Part shown: in pieces, positions 16,377 to 24,818 of the stretch | How positions within the stretch are numbered: position 1 is the first letter of the stretch | Layout of the letters: each line of letters starts with the position of its first letter | NCBI RefSeq assembly: GCF_029258315.1 | Contig: NZ_JARHZE010000027.1 | Span: forward strand, 1-32,001 | Direction of reading: 5' to 3' | From: Fusobacterium sp. | GTDB taxonomy: Bacteria > Fusobacteriota > Fusobacteriia > Fusobacteriales > Fusobacteriaceae | DNA length: 32,001 nt | Translations under genes and position numbers: made by a program | The notes under the pieces: model-generated | Seen by the model: the letters and a program-made list of their open reading frames with translations, nothing else | Told to the model about the DNA's origin: nothing | Database searches by the model: none

Positions 16377-17894
16377 ATGACAAAAAAACCATTAATGTTA
16401 ATGATATTAGACGGTTGGGGAATTAGCAAATGCGATTCTTGTGTAAACGCTATAAAAAATGCTCACCCTGATTATTTCTTAAGTTTATTAGAAAAATACC
16501 CTCATTCAGAACTTTTTGCTTCTGAAGAATATGTAGGATTACCTGCTGGACAAATGGGAAACTCTGAAGTAGGACATTTAAATATTGGAGCTGGAAGAGT
16601 TATATATCAACCTCTTGTTCAAATCAGTAAAGATATAAAAGATGGAACTTTCTTTGAAATTCCTGTTCTTAAAGAAGCTTTCGAATTTGCTAAAGCTCAC
16701 AATAATACAGTTCACATTGGAGGACTTTTATCTGACGGAGGAGTTCACTCTCATATTGAACACTGTTTCGGACTTTTAGAAATGGGTAAAAAATATGGTG
16801 TTAAAATGTATCTTCACGCTTTCTTAGATGGAAGAGATACTGCTCCAACTTCAGGTGCTGGATTCTTACAACAAGTTGAAGATAAAATGGCTGAATTAAA
16901 CTATGGTAAAGTAGCTACTATGTCTGGTAGATATTTCGCTATGGACAGAGATAAAAACTGGGATAGAACTAAAAAAACTTATGACAATATGACTCTAGGA
17001 AATGGAATTGAAGCTACTTCTGTTTCTGAAGCTATAAAAGCATCTTATGAAAACGGAGTTACAGATGAGTTCGTTGAACCAACTGTATTTGATAAAGAAG
17101 GGCTAGTTAAAGAAGGAGATGTATTTATCAACTTTAACTTTAGACCTGACAGAGCTAGACAGATAACTAGAGCTCTAAATGATAAAGAGTTCCCATATTT
17201 TGAAAGAAGCATAGCTCCAGTTAAAGTTTATTGTATGAGACAATATGACGCTACAATAGATGCACCTGTTGTTTATGTTGATGAAGAGATAAAAAATACT
17301 TTAGGAGAGGTTATTTCTAAAGCTGGTTTAAAACAATTTAGAACAGCTGAAACTGAAAAATATGCTCATGTTACTTTCTTCTTTAACGGTGGAAAAGAAA
17401 CTCAATATGAGGGAGAAGAGAGAAAACTTGTTGCATCTCCAAAAGTTGCTACTTATGACTTAAAACCTGAAATGTCAGCTTATGAAGTAACAGAAGGATT
17501 ATTAGAAGCTTTAGATTCTAATAAATATGATGTATTCATCGTAAACTTCGCTAACCCTGATATGGTTGGACATACTGGTGTAGTTGAAGCTGCTGTAAAA
17601 GCTATAAAAGCTGTTGATGAATGTGTTAAAAAAGTTGCTACTAAAGTGTTAGAGCTTGACGGAACTTTACTTGTTACTGCTGACCACGGAAACGCTGAAC
17701 TTATGGTTGACCCTGTAACTGGTGCTCCATTTACATCTCATACTATAAACAAAGTTCCTTTTGTTTTCGTATCTAATCATACAGAAAATGTTCATCTTGC
17801 TGATGGAAAATTAGCAGATATAGCTCCTACTATGTTAAATCTTTTAGGAGTTGCTAAACCTGCTGAGATGACAGGAGATAACTTAGTTAAATAA
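16377..17894 (+). CDS. gpmI: 2,3-bisphosphoglycerate-independent phosphoglycerate mutase
   Basis: A 505-residue enzyme of normal length for the alkaline phosphatase superfamily mutases that convert 3- to 2-phosphoglycerate using two Mn ions. Motifs: MLMILDGWGIS with the first metal Asp, GQMGNSEVGHLNIGAG with the phosphorylated Ser, HIGGLLSDGGVHSH, HAFLDGRDTAPTS, NFRPDRARQ, NFANPDMVGHTG and TADHGNAE at the C-terminal metal site. All are in order. It is the cofactor-independent form, so it does not need 2,3-BPG. It follows tpiA with GGAAGGA as binding site, and the operon ends in a clear terminator. Confidence 0.98.
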   Translation: MTKKPLMLMILDGWGISKCDSCVNAIKNAHPDYFLSLLEKYPHSELFASEEYVGLPAGQMGNSEVGHLNIGAGRVIYQPLVQISKDIKDGTFFEIPVLKEAFEFAKAHNNTVHIGGLLSDGGVHSHIEHCFGLLEMGKKYGVKMYLHAFLDGRDTAPTSGAGFLQQVEDKMAELNYGKVATMSGRYFAMDRDKNWDRTKKTYDNMTLGNGIEATSVSEAIKASYENGVTDEFVEPTVFDKEGLVKEGDVFINFNFRPDRARQITRALNDKEFPYFERSIAPVKVYCMRQYDATIDAPVVYVDEEIKNTLGEVISKAGLKQFRTAETEKYAHVTFFFNGGKETQYEGEERKLVASPKVATYDLKPEMSAYEVTEGLLEALDSNKYDVFIVNFANPDMVGHTGVVEAAVKAIKAVDECVKKVATKVLELDGTLLVTADHGNAELMVDPVTGAPFTSHTINKVPFVFVSNHTENVHLADGKLADIAPTMLNLLGVAKPAEMTGDNLVK

Positions 17895-17926
17895 GTTTTC
17901 AATTAAATAGTTTCTTACTGATTTTT

Positions 17927-17965
17927 GGGATTATTAAATATCTAATATTTGATAATCCCTTTTTA
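17927..17965 (+). terminator. Intrinsic terminator of tpiA-gpmI
   Basis: GGGATTAT and ATAATCCC, extended by AAATAT/ATATTT, around a 3-base loop and followed by TTTTT. It lies 33 bases after the gpmI stop. Confidence 0.9.
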
Positions 17966-17968
17966 ATT

Positions 17969-18008
17969 AAAAAAATCCTTACTGTAAATAATTATAGCAA
18001 GGATTTTT
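17969..18008 (-). terminator. Intrinsic terminator of the Hsp70-like gene
   Basis: Minus strand: AAAAATCCTTGCTATAA paired with TTACAGTAAGGATTTTT around a short loop, with one wobble and a T run after the stem. It begins 6 bases after the stop codon. Confidence 0.88.
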
Positions 18009-18013
18009 GTTCT

Positions 18014-19912
18014 CTAAAAAATTAATATCTCTACATCTTGAGCTAATTTTTCTAACTTATTATTTAATTCCTTTGAAATATTTTCAGATAATTCAAAGGT
18101 AAAATTATTTTCAGATTTTTCTAACTCTTCCATTATTGATATACTTAATTTTTCTTTTGTTTTTTCAGAAAGGAATATATCTTTTCTTACAAGTTTTCTT
18201 AAAAGTATTGGAATAGATTTTTTTATAAAAAGATGTTTTGTCCTATTAAATCCAATAAGTCCAGCTATTATTCCTATTATAGCTCCTCCTAAAAATCCAA
18301 GTGGACCAGTGGCTATTAATGCTGTTCCACTACCACCACAAAGCATTCCCATTAAAATAGCAATTATTAAAGAAATTATTCCATTTATTATATTCTCTCC
18401 TTGAAGATTACTTATGGAAAAATTAATATTATGTAAATCCGTTCTCATATTTATAGATAAAAGGTTCATTTCCTCTCTTGGAATCATATATCTGTCACAA
18501 ATCTCATCAATAGGAATTTGTAATTTATCACATAAACTCACTGACCAATCGATAATGGATTTTTCTAAAAGAGGTCTTATTTTTTCAGGAACTAGTATAT
18601 CTTTTATTCTTTCTAAAAGAATACTATTCATCTCTTCTATTGTATCAATCTTTCCTTTTTTCCAAAGAACAATATTTGGTAAAATTCCCTCAGTTATCAC
18701 ATATTCTGTTAACTTTTCTACAAGTGGATAGATCAACTCTTTTATTTGGTTATCAACATTTTCTTTAACAACTCCACTTTTAATAAAATTTTTAACTTCT
18801 CCTCTAAACTCTCTAAGTCTTTCATCTATAATTCCAGAATAAGCTAAACCTTTTCCAATAGAAAATTCTGGTTCTTCAGAATTAACTATTATTGCATTTG
18901 GAAATGAAAACTTACACTGCTCCTTAAAGAACTTCATTCTTGAAGCTCCACCTGTTAATATTAAAAGTTTTGGTGGATTATCTTTAGTAACTTTTGCTGC
19001 CTCATATAGTGAATATTGTATTCCCTCTACAAAAGATTTACCATTCAATTCTTTTATTGGTTTATTTATTATATTTCTTATAATCTCTTCACTAGCTTTT
19101 ATAGAAAGATTTTGTACCCCATCATAATATAAAGAAACTATTTCCTCACAAAATGAATTTTTATATAATTCCTCATTTGTAAAATATTTTTCCTTAACCT
19201 TTCTCGAAACAAGTTGAGCATAACAACGCCAACCATAACTTTCAGTAAATATCTCATTTATTTTTTCAGAAGAATCACTATTTTTTATAGCCTCCTGCAA
19301 TAAATACTCATCTATTAAACCACTACCTAGGTTATTGTTTCCAAAAACCCCAATCCCTGTTTCCTTACCATTTACAATATATGCAAAATCTAAAGTTGAT
19401 GATCCAATATCTACAACTAAAACACTCTCTTTCAAAAGTTCTGGATTTACCCTTATATTTTTAGCCTCTCTAGCATATAAAAAAGCAGCTCTTGATTCTG
19501 ATATAACCCTAACATTTGGTATATTAGCTTTTACTAATAAATTTTTATATCTTTCTCTCATTGCTAAAGTCCAACCTGCTGGACAACCAACTGTTATTTG
19601 AATATCTTCTCCTATATCAAGATCTTTTAATTTTCTAACAACTCCCTTTACAAAAAGAATTATATCTTTTTCAGCAATTTCTGAATTTTCAGAGAAACGA
19701 CTTTTAAATCTAACTCTTAAAGAATTTTTATCCCCTAGAGATATAGCCTGTTCTCCTATTAAAATATTATCCTCTCCATCAACAGCCACTGCTGAAATAA
19801 AACTTCTTTTATCATCAAGGGATAAAATTATTGGCTCTATATCTTTACTAGCAGATGAGATTTGGGCAACTGTACTTTCTCCATCTCCTAAATCAAAACC
19901 TATATATTTCAT
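18014..19912 (-). CDS. Divergent Hsp70-like (actin-fold) ATPase with a glycine-rich membrane segment
   Basis: A 632-residue protein. Residues 1-~370 are an Hsp70/actin-type ATPase: phosphate-1 loop GFDLGDGESTVA (DnaK has GIDLGTTNS), TVGCPAGW, phosphate-2 VVDIGSSTLDFA and adenosine motif LILTGGASRM. ~370-505 is helical and unlike the DnaK substrate-binding domain. 508-555 is a Gly-rich hydrophobic hairpin-like stretch (GMLCGGSGTALIATGPLGFL then GAIIGIIAGLIGF), followed by a basic-to-acidic amphipathic tail. It is therefore probably membrane-associated. It follows a two-TM gene by 12 bases with AGGAGGGAG between, so they form an operon. Substrate and role are unknown; it is not a second DnaK, because the C-terminal half is unrelated. 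Anything beyond that would be guesswork. Confidence 0.85.
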   Translation of the reverse strand: MKYIGFDLGDGESTVAQISSASKDIEPIILSLDDKRSFISAVAVDGEDNILIGEQAISLGDKNSLRVRFKSRFSENSEIAEKDIILFVKGVVRKLKDLDIGEDIQITVGCPAGWTLAMRERYKNLLVKANIPNVRVISESRAAFLYAREAKNIRVNPELLKESVLVVDIGSSTLDFAYIVNGKETGIGVFGNNNLGSGLIDEYLLQEAIKNSDSSEKINEIFTESYGWRCYAQLVSRKVKEKYFTNEELYKNSFCEEIVSLYYDGVQNLSIKASEEIIRNIINKPIKELNGKSFVEGIQYSLYEAAKVTKDNPPKLLILTGGASRMKFFKEQCKFSFPNAIIVNSEEPEFSIGKGLAYSGIIDERLREFRGEVKNFIKSGVVKENVDNQIKELIYPLVEKLTEYVITEGILPNIVLWKKGKIDTIEEMNSILLERIKDILVPEKIRPLLEKSIIDWSVSLCDKLQIPIDEICDRYMIPREEMNLLSINMRTDLHNINFSISNLQGENIINGIISLIIAILMGMLCGGSGTALIATGPLGFLGGAIIGIIAGLIGFNRTKHLFIKKSIPILLRKLVRKDIFLSEKTKEKLSISIMEELEKSENNFTFELSENISKELNNKLEKLAQDVEILIF

Positions 19913-19924
19913 TTCTCCCTCCTT

Positions 19925-20782
19925 TTAATTTATTTTCTTTATTGCTACCCCTCTTACAAATACTTTATTACTATCTTTTTCTATAAAAGCTGATTTTATA
20001 GTCATTGTTGAATTTTTTGAAGGTAGTATATCAAAATATTTTTCTGTTTCCTTTGAATACTCTATCTTTTCTATATTATTTGACAAAAGAATATTCTCTA
20101 TCTCTTTATTTACAATAGGTACAATTACTTTATTATCTGTTTTTTCAATCTCATCAAATTTTTGAAAAACTTCAAGAATATTTTTATCAAGATTGCTCTC
20201 TTTTTTATTTTCCAATCCATTTAATATGGTTAACTCTTCTATATATCTATCTAGAGCCTCCATATTTCTATCCATAAATTCCATTATTTTATCTATATTT
20301 AAATTTATCTCAGTTTTTTGTACTGTTTCTACTATCTTCGAATCTTCCCTATATTTTTTTAAAATAAGCAACAATATTAAAATTTCGCTGACAAGTCCAG
20401 CTATCCCTACACCTATCATAATATAATAATTTAATTTTATTCCTTGAGAAAAACTATACCAGAGTGAATAAAATAAAACACAGTGCATTAAAGTTAAAAA
20501 AACTATATTTCCTTTTTGCTTATACACCTTAATATTTTCTTCTGACCATATTCTAACACTTCCTAGGGTATTATAAATATTAAAATTTTCTTTTAAAATT
20601 GTGAAAAGAATTCCTATCTGTTGACGAAGTTTAGAATTTTTTTCCTCTGACATAACATTATGCTGTATATTTTCTATTTTTTGTACCAAAATATTTTTTA
20701 TATCTTGAACTGTTTTATTTTCTGCTGATATTTCTTTTTTTGTTTCCTCTTTTAGCTCTCTCCATTTATCTACTGCCTTCAT
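19925..20782 (-). CDS. Two-TM membrane protein, partner of the Hsp70-like ATPase
   Basis: A 285-residue protein I do not recognise. N-terminal ~90 residues are charged and coiled-coil-like (KWRELKEETKKEIS, QKIENIQHNVMSEEK). Two membrane helices follow at ~94-112 (IVFLTLMHCVLFYSLWYSF) and ~118-141, with a short loop, putting both ends on the same, probably cytoplasmic, side. Then comes another helical segment (INLNIDKIMEFMDRNMEALDRYIEEL), and a C-terminal ~60-residue strand-rich part ending KVFVRGVAIKK. That layout (long helices, then small beta domain) resembles GrpE, the nucleotide exchange factor of Hsp70, but this is weak. GGAGGTG precedes the ATG. It lies upstream of the Hsp70-like gene, and I see no clear promoter in the 49 bases after the smpB terminator. 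Confidence 0.78.
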   Translation of the reverse strand: MKAVDKWRELKEETKKEISAENKTVQDIKNILVQKIENIQHNVMSEEKNSKLRQQIGILFTILKENFNIYNTLGSVRIWSEENIKVYKQKGNIVFLTLMHCVLFYSLWYSFSQGIKLNYYIMIGVGIAGLVSEILILLLILKKYREDSKIVETVQKTEINLNIDKIMEFMDRNMEALDRYIEELTILNGLENKKESNLDKNILEVFQKFDEIEKTDNKVIVPIVNKEIENILLSNNIEKIEYSKETEKYFDILPSKNSTMTIKSAFIEKDSNKVFVRGVAIKKIN

Positions 20783-20831
20783 AATACACCTCCAGTATAT
20801 TCTTTGACGAGTTTTACTATTAAAAAGATTG

Positions 20832-20861
20832 AAAAAAGGAAATCCTTAAATAAGGATTTCC
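20832..20861 (-). terminator. Intrinsic terminator of smpB
   Basis: GGAAATCCTTA and TAAGGATTTCC form a perfect stem with a very short loop, followed on the minus strand by TTTTTT. It begins 6 bases after smpB. Confidence 0.92.
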
Positions 20862-20867
20862 CTGATA

Positions 20868-21311
20868 CTAATATCTTTCTTTCATAGCTCTTTCAATATC
20901 TCTCTTCTGATCTTTCTTAGCTATACTTTCTCTTTTATCATAACTTTTTTTACCTCTACCAAGAGCTATGTCAATCTTTACATACCCTTTTGAAAGGTGT
21001 ACATTCAATGGAACAATAGTATAACCTTTTTGGCTAACTTTTTCGTGTAATTTTTTTATCTCTTTTTTGTGTAAAAGTAATTTTCTTACTCTTTTTTCCT
21101 CTGGGTTATACACACTTCCAAATTCCCAAGGAACAACTGACATTCCCATTATATACACTTCATCTTTTATTATTCTTACAAAAGCCTCCTTGATACTCAC
21201 TTTTGATGCTTTTATAGATTTTACTTCACTTCCAACTAACTCTATTCCAGCCTCTATTTTATCTTCAATGAAATAATCAAAGTATGCTTTTTTATTATTT
21301 GCTAATATCAT
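20868..21311 (-). CDS. smpB: SsrA (tmRNA)-binding protein
   Basis: A 147-residue basic protein with the SmpB signature: NKKAYFDYFIEDKIEAGIEL, GSEVKSIK, VKIDIALGRGKKSYDKRESI and the basic C-terminal tail RDIERAMK. SmpB brings tmRNA into stalled ribosomes for trans-translation. Its ATG overlaps the rnr stop in an ATGA, so translation is coupled. rnr-smpB linkage is common because RNase R degrades the nonstop mRNA released by the same system. The ssrA gene itself is not in the window. Confidence 0.97.
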   Translation of the reverse strand: MILANNKKAYFDYFIEDKIEAGIELVGSEVKSIKASKVSIKEAFVRIIKDEVYIMGMSVVPWEFGSVYNPEEKRVRKLLLHKKEIKKLHEKVSQKGYTIVPLNVHLSKGYVKIDIALGRGKKSYDKRESIAKKDQKRDIERAMKERY

Positions 21312-23455
21312 TTTTCACCTCTTTTATTTCTTTTTGTTGAAAAATATTCCTCTGTATAAGGAGCAACTTCAATTTCAAGTTCTGCCATATCAACTCTTAC
21401 AACAATAACCTCTAATTTATCTCCCAAGCTATAAATATCTCCTGTGTCTGTATCTGCCATCACATAATCTTTTTCATTAAATTCATAATAGTGTGGAGAA
21501 TTTGTTACATCCCACATACATTCAACTAACTCTTCAGTTTCTATAAATACTTTTCTATTACTTATTCCAACAATAGTTCCTTTAAATACTTCTCCTATTT
21601 TATCAAGCATATATTCAACTATTTTTATTTTTTTACTTTCATCCTCTACCTTCATAGCCTCTCTTTCTGTTTTAGAGATAGCTGTACATATTGTTGGTAG
21701 ATTTTTTTCAAGTTTCTCTATATATTTTTTCTTAGGATATCCAAAAAGTGTTTCTCCTAAAATTCTATGAATCATTAAATCTGAGTATCTTCTTATTGGA
21801 GAAGTAAAGTGAGTATAATAGCTTGATGCTAAACCAAAGTGTCCAATATTTTCTGGCGTATACTTAGCTTGTTTTAATGCCATCAATATCATTTTATGAA
21901 CTATCATACTAATTCCCTTAAGTTGAGAATCCTCTATTATTGATTGGAATTTTTTAGGATGAACTCCCTCTGATCCAAGAATTACTCTATAACCAAATTT
22001 TCCTAAAACTTCATTCAACCCTTCTATTCTCTCTGCATCTGGTTTTTCATGAGTTCTATAAATACTTGGAACTTCTAACCAAAATAGTTTTTCCGCAACT
22101 GCCTCATTGGCTTCGATCATAAAATCTTCTATAATCTTTTCTGCCTCTCCTCTTTCTCTTTTTTCTAAATGATCAACTCTTAGTTTTTCATCTAAAACAA
22201 CTTTTATTTCTGGAAGATCAAAATCTATACTTCCTCTATTATGTTTTACTGTTCTTATGATTTTAGAAAGTTCTAACATCATATCTATCATATCTTTTAT
22301 AGATGAATATTTTTTACAAGTTTCTTCATCATTTTCTATTATCTTATTAACATCAGTGTATGTCATTCTATAAGCTGTTCTTATTACTGCCTTGTAAGTT
22401 TTTACATCTTTTACTTTTCCAAGACTATCTATTTCCATCTCACAAGTAAAAGTTAATTTATCCTCATTGGGATTTAATGAACATATTCCATTTGAAAGTT
22501 CTCTAGGCAACATTGGTAAAACTCTATCTACTAAATATACTGAGTTTCCTCTTCTTAATGCCTCTTTATCCATAGCTGAACCCTCTTTTACATAGTAACT
22601 AACATCAGCTATACTAACTATCAATCTATAATTTCCATTTTCTTTTTTATCTACATATACAGCATCGTCTAAGTCTTTAGCATCTGCGCCATCTATTGTG
22701 ATAATTGGTAAATCTCTTAAATCCACTCTTAACTTTATTTCATCTTCGTGAACTATCTGTGGAGTTTCTCTTGCCTCTCTCATAACATCTGCTGGGAAAT
22801 CATCTCTTAAATTTTCCCTTCTAAGAAGCGCCTCCATCATAACCTTACTATCTAATGGATTTCCTAAAGCCTCTATAATTTTTCCCTCTGGTTTTCTCTC
22901 TTTATCACCAAAGAAATCTATTTTTACAACTACCAGTTCTCCATCTCTAGCCATTCCTAAAAACTTTTTCGGAATATATATATCTTTTCCAAAAGAGTGA
23001 GTTGGAGTAACAAAACCAAAACTTTTTTGTTTTTGTAAAATACCAATAACTGTATCATTAGTTCTTTTTATTATCTTATAAACCTCTCCCTCTTTTTTAT
23101 CAGTTTTTCTACTCTCTTTTGTTATTTTTACTAAAACTATATCTCCATTTAAAGCACCATTAAATCCATTTTTTGGAATGAATATCCCTTCAGTTTCTGT
23201 ATCAACAAAAGCGAATTTATTTCTTATAACACTGAATTCTCCACATATCATACCAATATTTTCAGGAATATTATATTTCCCCTTATTATTTTTTACCAAG
23301 TCACCTAATTCTATCCAAGTATCTAAAATTTCTCTATTTTTCTTTTTAAATTTTGAAGACCAAGATAATAATTTATAAATTTCATCTATCCCTATTGATT
23401 TTGTATTTTTTTTAAAGTATTCTTTTAAAATTTCTAAATCTTTTTTTATGTTCAT
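21308..23455 (-). CDS. rnr: Ribonuclease R
   Basis: A 715-residue 3'-to-5' exoribonuclease of the RNB/RNase II superfamily. An N-terminal winged-helix-like region (~1-70) is followed by cold-shock domains, the RNB catalytic domain (ITIDGADAKDLDDAVYV with the metal-binding aspartates, and HFTSPIRRYSDLMIHR), and a C-terminal S1 domain (~630-700, KGTIVGISNRKVFIETEELV). It is slightly shorter than the E. coli enzyme, which has a longer basic tail; here the tail is only KRNKRGEK. AGGAGG lies upstream of the ATG. Operon: yqeK 10 bases upstream, smpB overlapping downstream. Roles: structured RNA decay and tmRNA-linked nonstop mRNA removal. Confidence 0.97.
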   Translation of the reverse strand: MNIKKDLEILKEYFKKNTKSIGIDEIYKLLSWSSKFKKKNREILDTWIELGDLVKNNKGKYNIPENIGMICGEFSVIRNKFAFVDTETEGIFIPKNGFNGALNGDIVLVKITKESRKTDKKEGEVYKIIKRTNDTVIGILQKQKSFGFVTPTHSFGKDIYIPKKFLGMARDGELVVVKIDFFGDKERKPEGKIIEALGNPLDSKVMMEALLRRENLRDDFPADVMREARETPQIVHEDEIKLRVDLRDLPIITIDGADAKDLDDAVYVDKKENGNYRLIVSIADVSYYVKEGSAMDKEALRRGNSVYLVDRVLPMLPRELSNGICSLNPNEDKLTFTCEMEIDSLGKVKDVKTYKAVIRTAYRMTYTDVNKIIENDEETCKKYSSIKDMIDMMLELSKIIRTVKHNRGSIDFDLPEIKVVLDEKLRVDHLEKRERGEAEKIIEDFMIEANEAVAEKLFWLEVPSIYRTHEKPDAERIEGLNEVLGKFGYRVILGSEGVHPKKFQSIIEDSQLKGISMIVHKMILMALKQAKYTPENIGHFGLASSYYTHFTSPIRRYSDLMIHRILGETLFGYPKKKYIEKLEKNLPTICTAISKTEREAMKVEDESKKIKIVEYMLDKIGEVFKGTIVGISNRKVFIETEELVECMWDVTNSPHYYEFNEKDYVMADTDTGDIYSLGDKLEVIVVRVDMAELEIEVAPYTEEYFSTKRNKRGEK

Positions 23456-23465
23456 TTTTACCTCC

Positions 23466-24035
23466 TTATTCTCTCTCTTTTCTTTTAGAAAGTAAATCTT
23501 CCAATGTTTCCATTGTATTTTTATGTATTATTCCACCTTTTTCTTTTAAATATTCCAATTTTCTTTCTATTTCAAAAATTATTCCCTCATCTATATTTTC
23601 AAAAGTTTTTTCTCTTATCTTATCCACGTTTGGATAATCTCTTCCCTCTTCTATTGCATCTCCTATATAAACTATCTTTTCTAATAAAGACATATTTTTT
23701 CTTCCTATTGTATGATACTTTATACTATTTAATATATCTTCATCATCTATATTAAATTCTTTTTTCACTATCACAGCCCCTGCTAATCCGTGCAATATCT
23801 CTGGTAAATCATCATATCCCTTTACCTCTGGCATATCTTTGCAAATTTCTTTTAAATAATCAACCTTATCTTTCTTTAAATAGTCATGTAAAAGAGCTGC
23901 TATCCTTGCTTTTTCCACATCACATCCATATTTTTTAGCAAGTTCTACACAAGCCTTTTCAACACCCAATGTATGAATATATCTTTTTTCTGGCAATTTA
24001 TTTTTCACTATTTCTCTTAAAGCATCTATATCCAT
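23466..24035 (-). CDS. yqeK: YqeK-family HD-domain hydrolase (symmetrical Ap4A hydrolase type)
   Basis: A 189-residue HD-domain phosphohydrolase. The motif order is H (RYIHTLGVEKACVELA), HD (ALLHDYLKKD), H (EILHGLAGA), H (IKYHTIGRKNMSLLEKI) and D (YIGDAIEEGRDYP), which matches YqeK. Bacillus YqeK splits diadenosine tetraphosphate symmetrically into two ADP using iron. The ORF track adds 12 residues that overlap the preceding terminator; AAGGAGA 4 bases before the Met of MDIDALRE supports the shorter form. It is usually found beside nadD and rsfS, which are absent here; instead it heads rnr-smpB. Confidence 0.88.
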   Translation of the reverse strand: MDIDALREIVKNKLPEKRYIHTLGVEKACVELAKKYGCDVEKARIAALLHDYLKKDKVDYLKEICKDMPEVKGYDDLPEILHGLAGAVIVKKEFNIDDEDILNSIKYHTIGRKNMSLLEKIVYIGDAIEEGRDYPNVDKIREKTFENIDEGIIFEIERKLEYLKEKGGIIHKNTMETLEDLLSKRKERE

Positions 24036-24048
24036 TTTATCTCCTTGT

Positions 24049-24076
24049 AAAAAAAGGGTGTATTCAAACACACCCT
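24049..24076 (-). terminator. Terminator-like hairpin between the GerMN gene and yqeK
   Basis: Minus strand: AGGGTGT-GTTTGAAT-ACACCCT followed by seven T. It overlaps the GerMN gene stop and ends 13 bases before the yqeK ATG, leaving no room for a separate promoter after it. Confidence 0.85.
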
Positions 24077-24809
24077 ATATATCTTTTCTAAATTTAAAAT
24101 CTCTTTTTAGATTAGCATATTTTACTTTGTCCATATCTGCACCATTAATTAAAATCTTAACTGTATCTAGATTAGTATCTATATTTGTCATAGTATTTAC
24201 AATAGAATAGATTATAAGTAGTTCATCTGTTGGACTTTTTACCCTATCAAAAAGTTTTTCAGGAAGATCTAAATAAATTATATTATTTACTATATAGTAA
24301 TATACCTCTGTTTTCTCATTGATATTTGGTATCTTCTCAAGAGTTTTTAATTCGTTTAAAGTTTCATCTAAAGTTCTTCTTATTTTTGAACTTTTACTTA
24401 TATTTTTCTCAACCTCAATCTCTTTATTTGCTATTTTGTTTTTTTCTGGATAATATATGTATAACTTCTCTTTTTCATTCTGTTGTTTTAAACTTTCTCT
24501 TTCAAAAACTACTTTTGGTGTATTGTCTTTTGAACTAAAATATAAATACCCTGAAAAAATAGTTATAATCCATAAAATTGACATTATTTTTATGGAGCTA
24601 TTTTTACTATTAAAGAATCCTTCTTTAAAGTTTATTAGTTTTATTTTTAGTTCTTTTAACACCTCACCCATTCCACTTTTTGATGAAGTTTTTTTCCTTT
24701 TTTTATTAAAACTAAATTCTTCTTCTTCTAAATTTCCTTTTATATTTTTTTTATTTTTCTCTTCAAACTCTTTATTTTCTTTCTCATGATTTTTTTTTAA
24801 ATTTATCAT
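24075..24809 (-). CDS. Membrane-anchored GerMN-domain protein
   Basis: A 244-residue protein. The first ~70 residues are very charged (EKENKEFEEKNKKNIK, FSFNKKRKKTSSK) and cytoplasmic. One membrane helix at ~74-91 (IKIMSILWIITIFSGYLYF) anchors it, and the remaining ~150 residues face out. They hold a GerMN-like domain: KLYIYYPEKN, RRTLDETLNEL, YYIVNNIIYLDLPE and LIIYSIVNTMTN...VKILING. GerMN is known from spore germination GerM and from envelope proteins of non-sporulating bacteria; its ligand is unclear. It follows an amidase gene by 9 bases, so a role in cell-wall remodelling is a reasonable inference. AGGAGA precedes the ATG. Confidence 0.82.
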   Translation of the reverse strand: MINLKKNHEKENKEFEEKNKKNIKGNLEEEEFSFNKKRKKTSSKSGMGEVLKELKIKLINFKEGFFNSKNSSIKIMSILWIITIFSGYLYFSSKDNTPKVVFERESLKQQNEKEKLYIYYPEKNKIANKEIEVEKNISKSSKIRRTLDETLNELKTLEKIPNINEKTEVYYYIVNNIIYLDLPEKLFDRVKSPTDELLIIYSIVNTMTNIDTNLDTVKILINGADMDKVKYANLKRDFKFRKDI

Positions 24810-24818
24810 TCAAATCTC

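Noticed and set aside
18014-19912. Second copy of DnaK
   Set aside because: It lacks the DnaK linker and substrate-binding domain, has a changed phosphate-1 loop, and carries a membrane-like segment instead.
20783-20831. TATACT before the two-TM gene as a promoter
   Set aside because: It nearly touches the ribosome binding site, so a transcript starting from it would lose that site, and no -35 fits at 17 bases.
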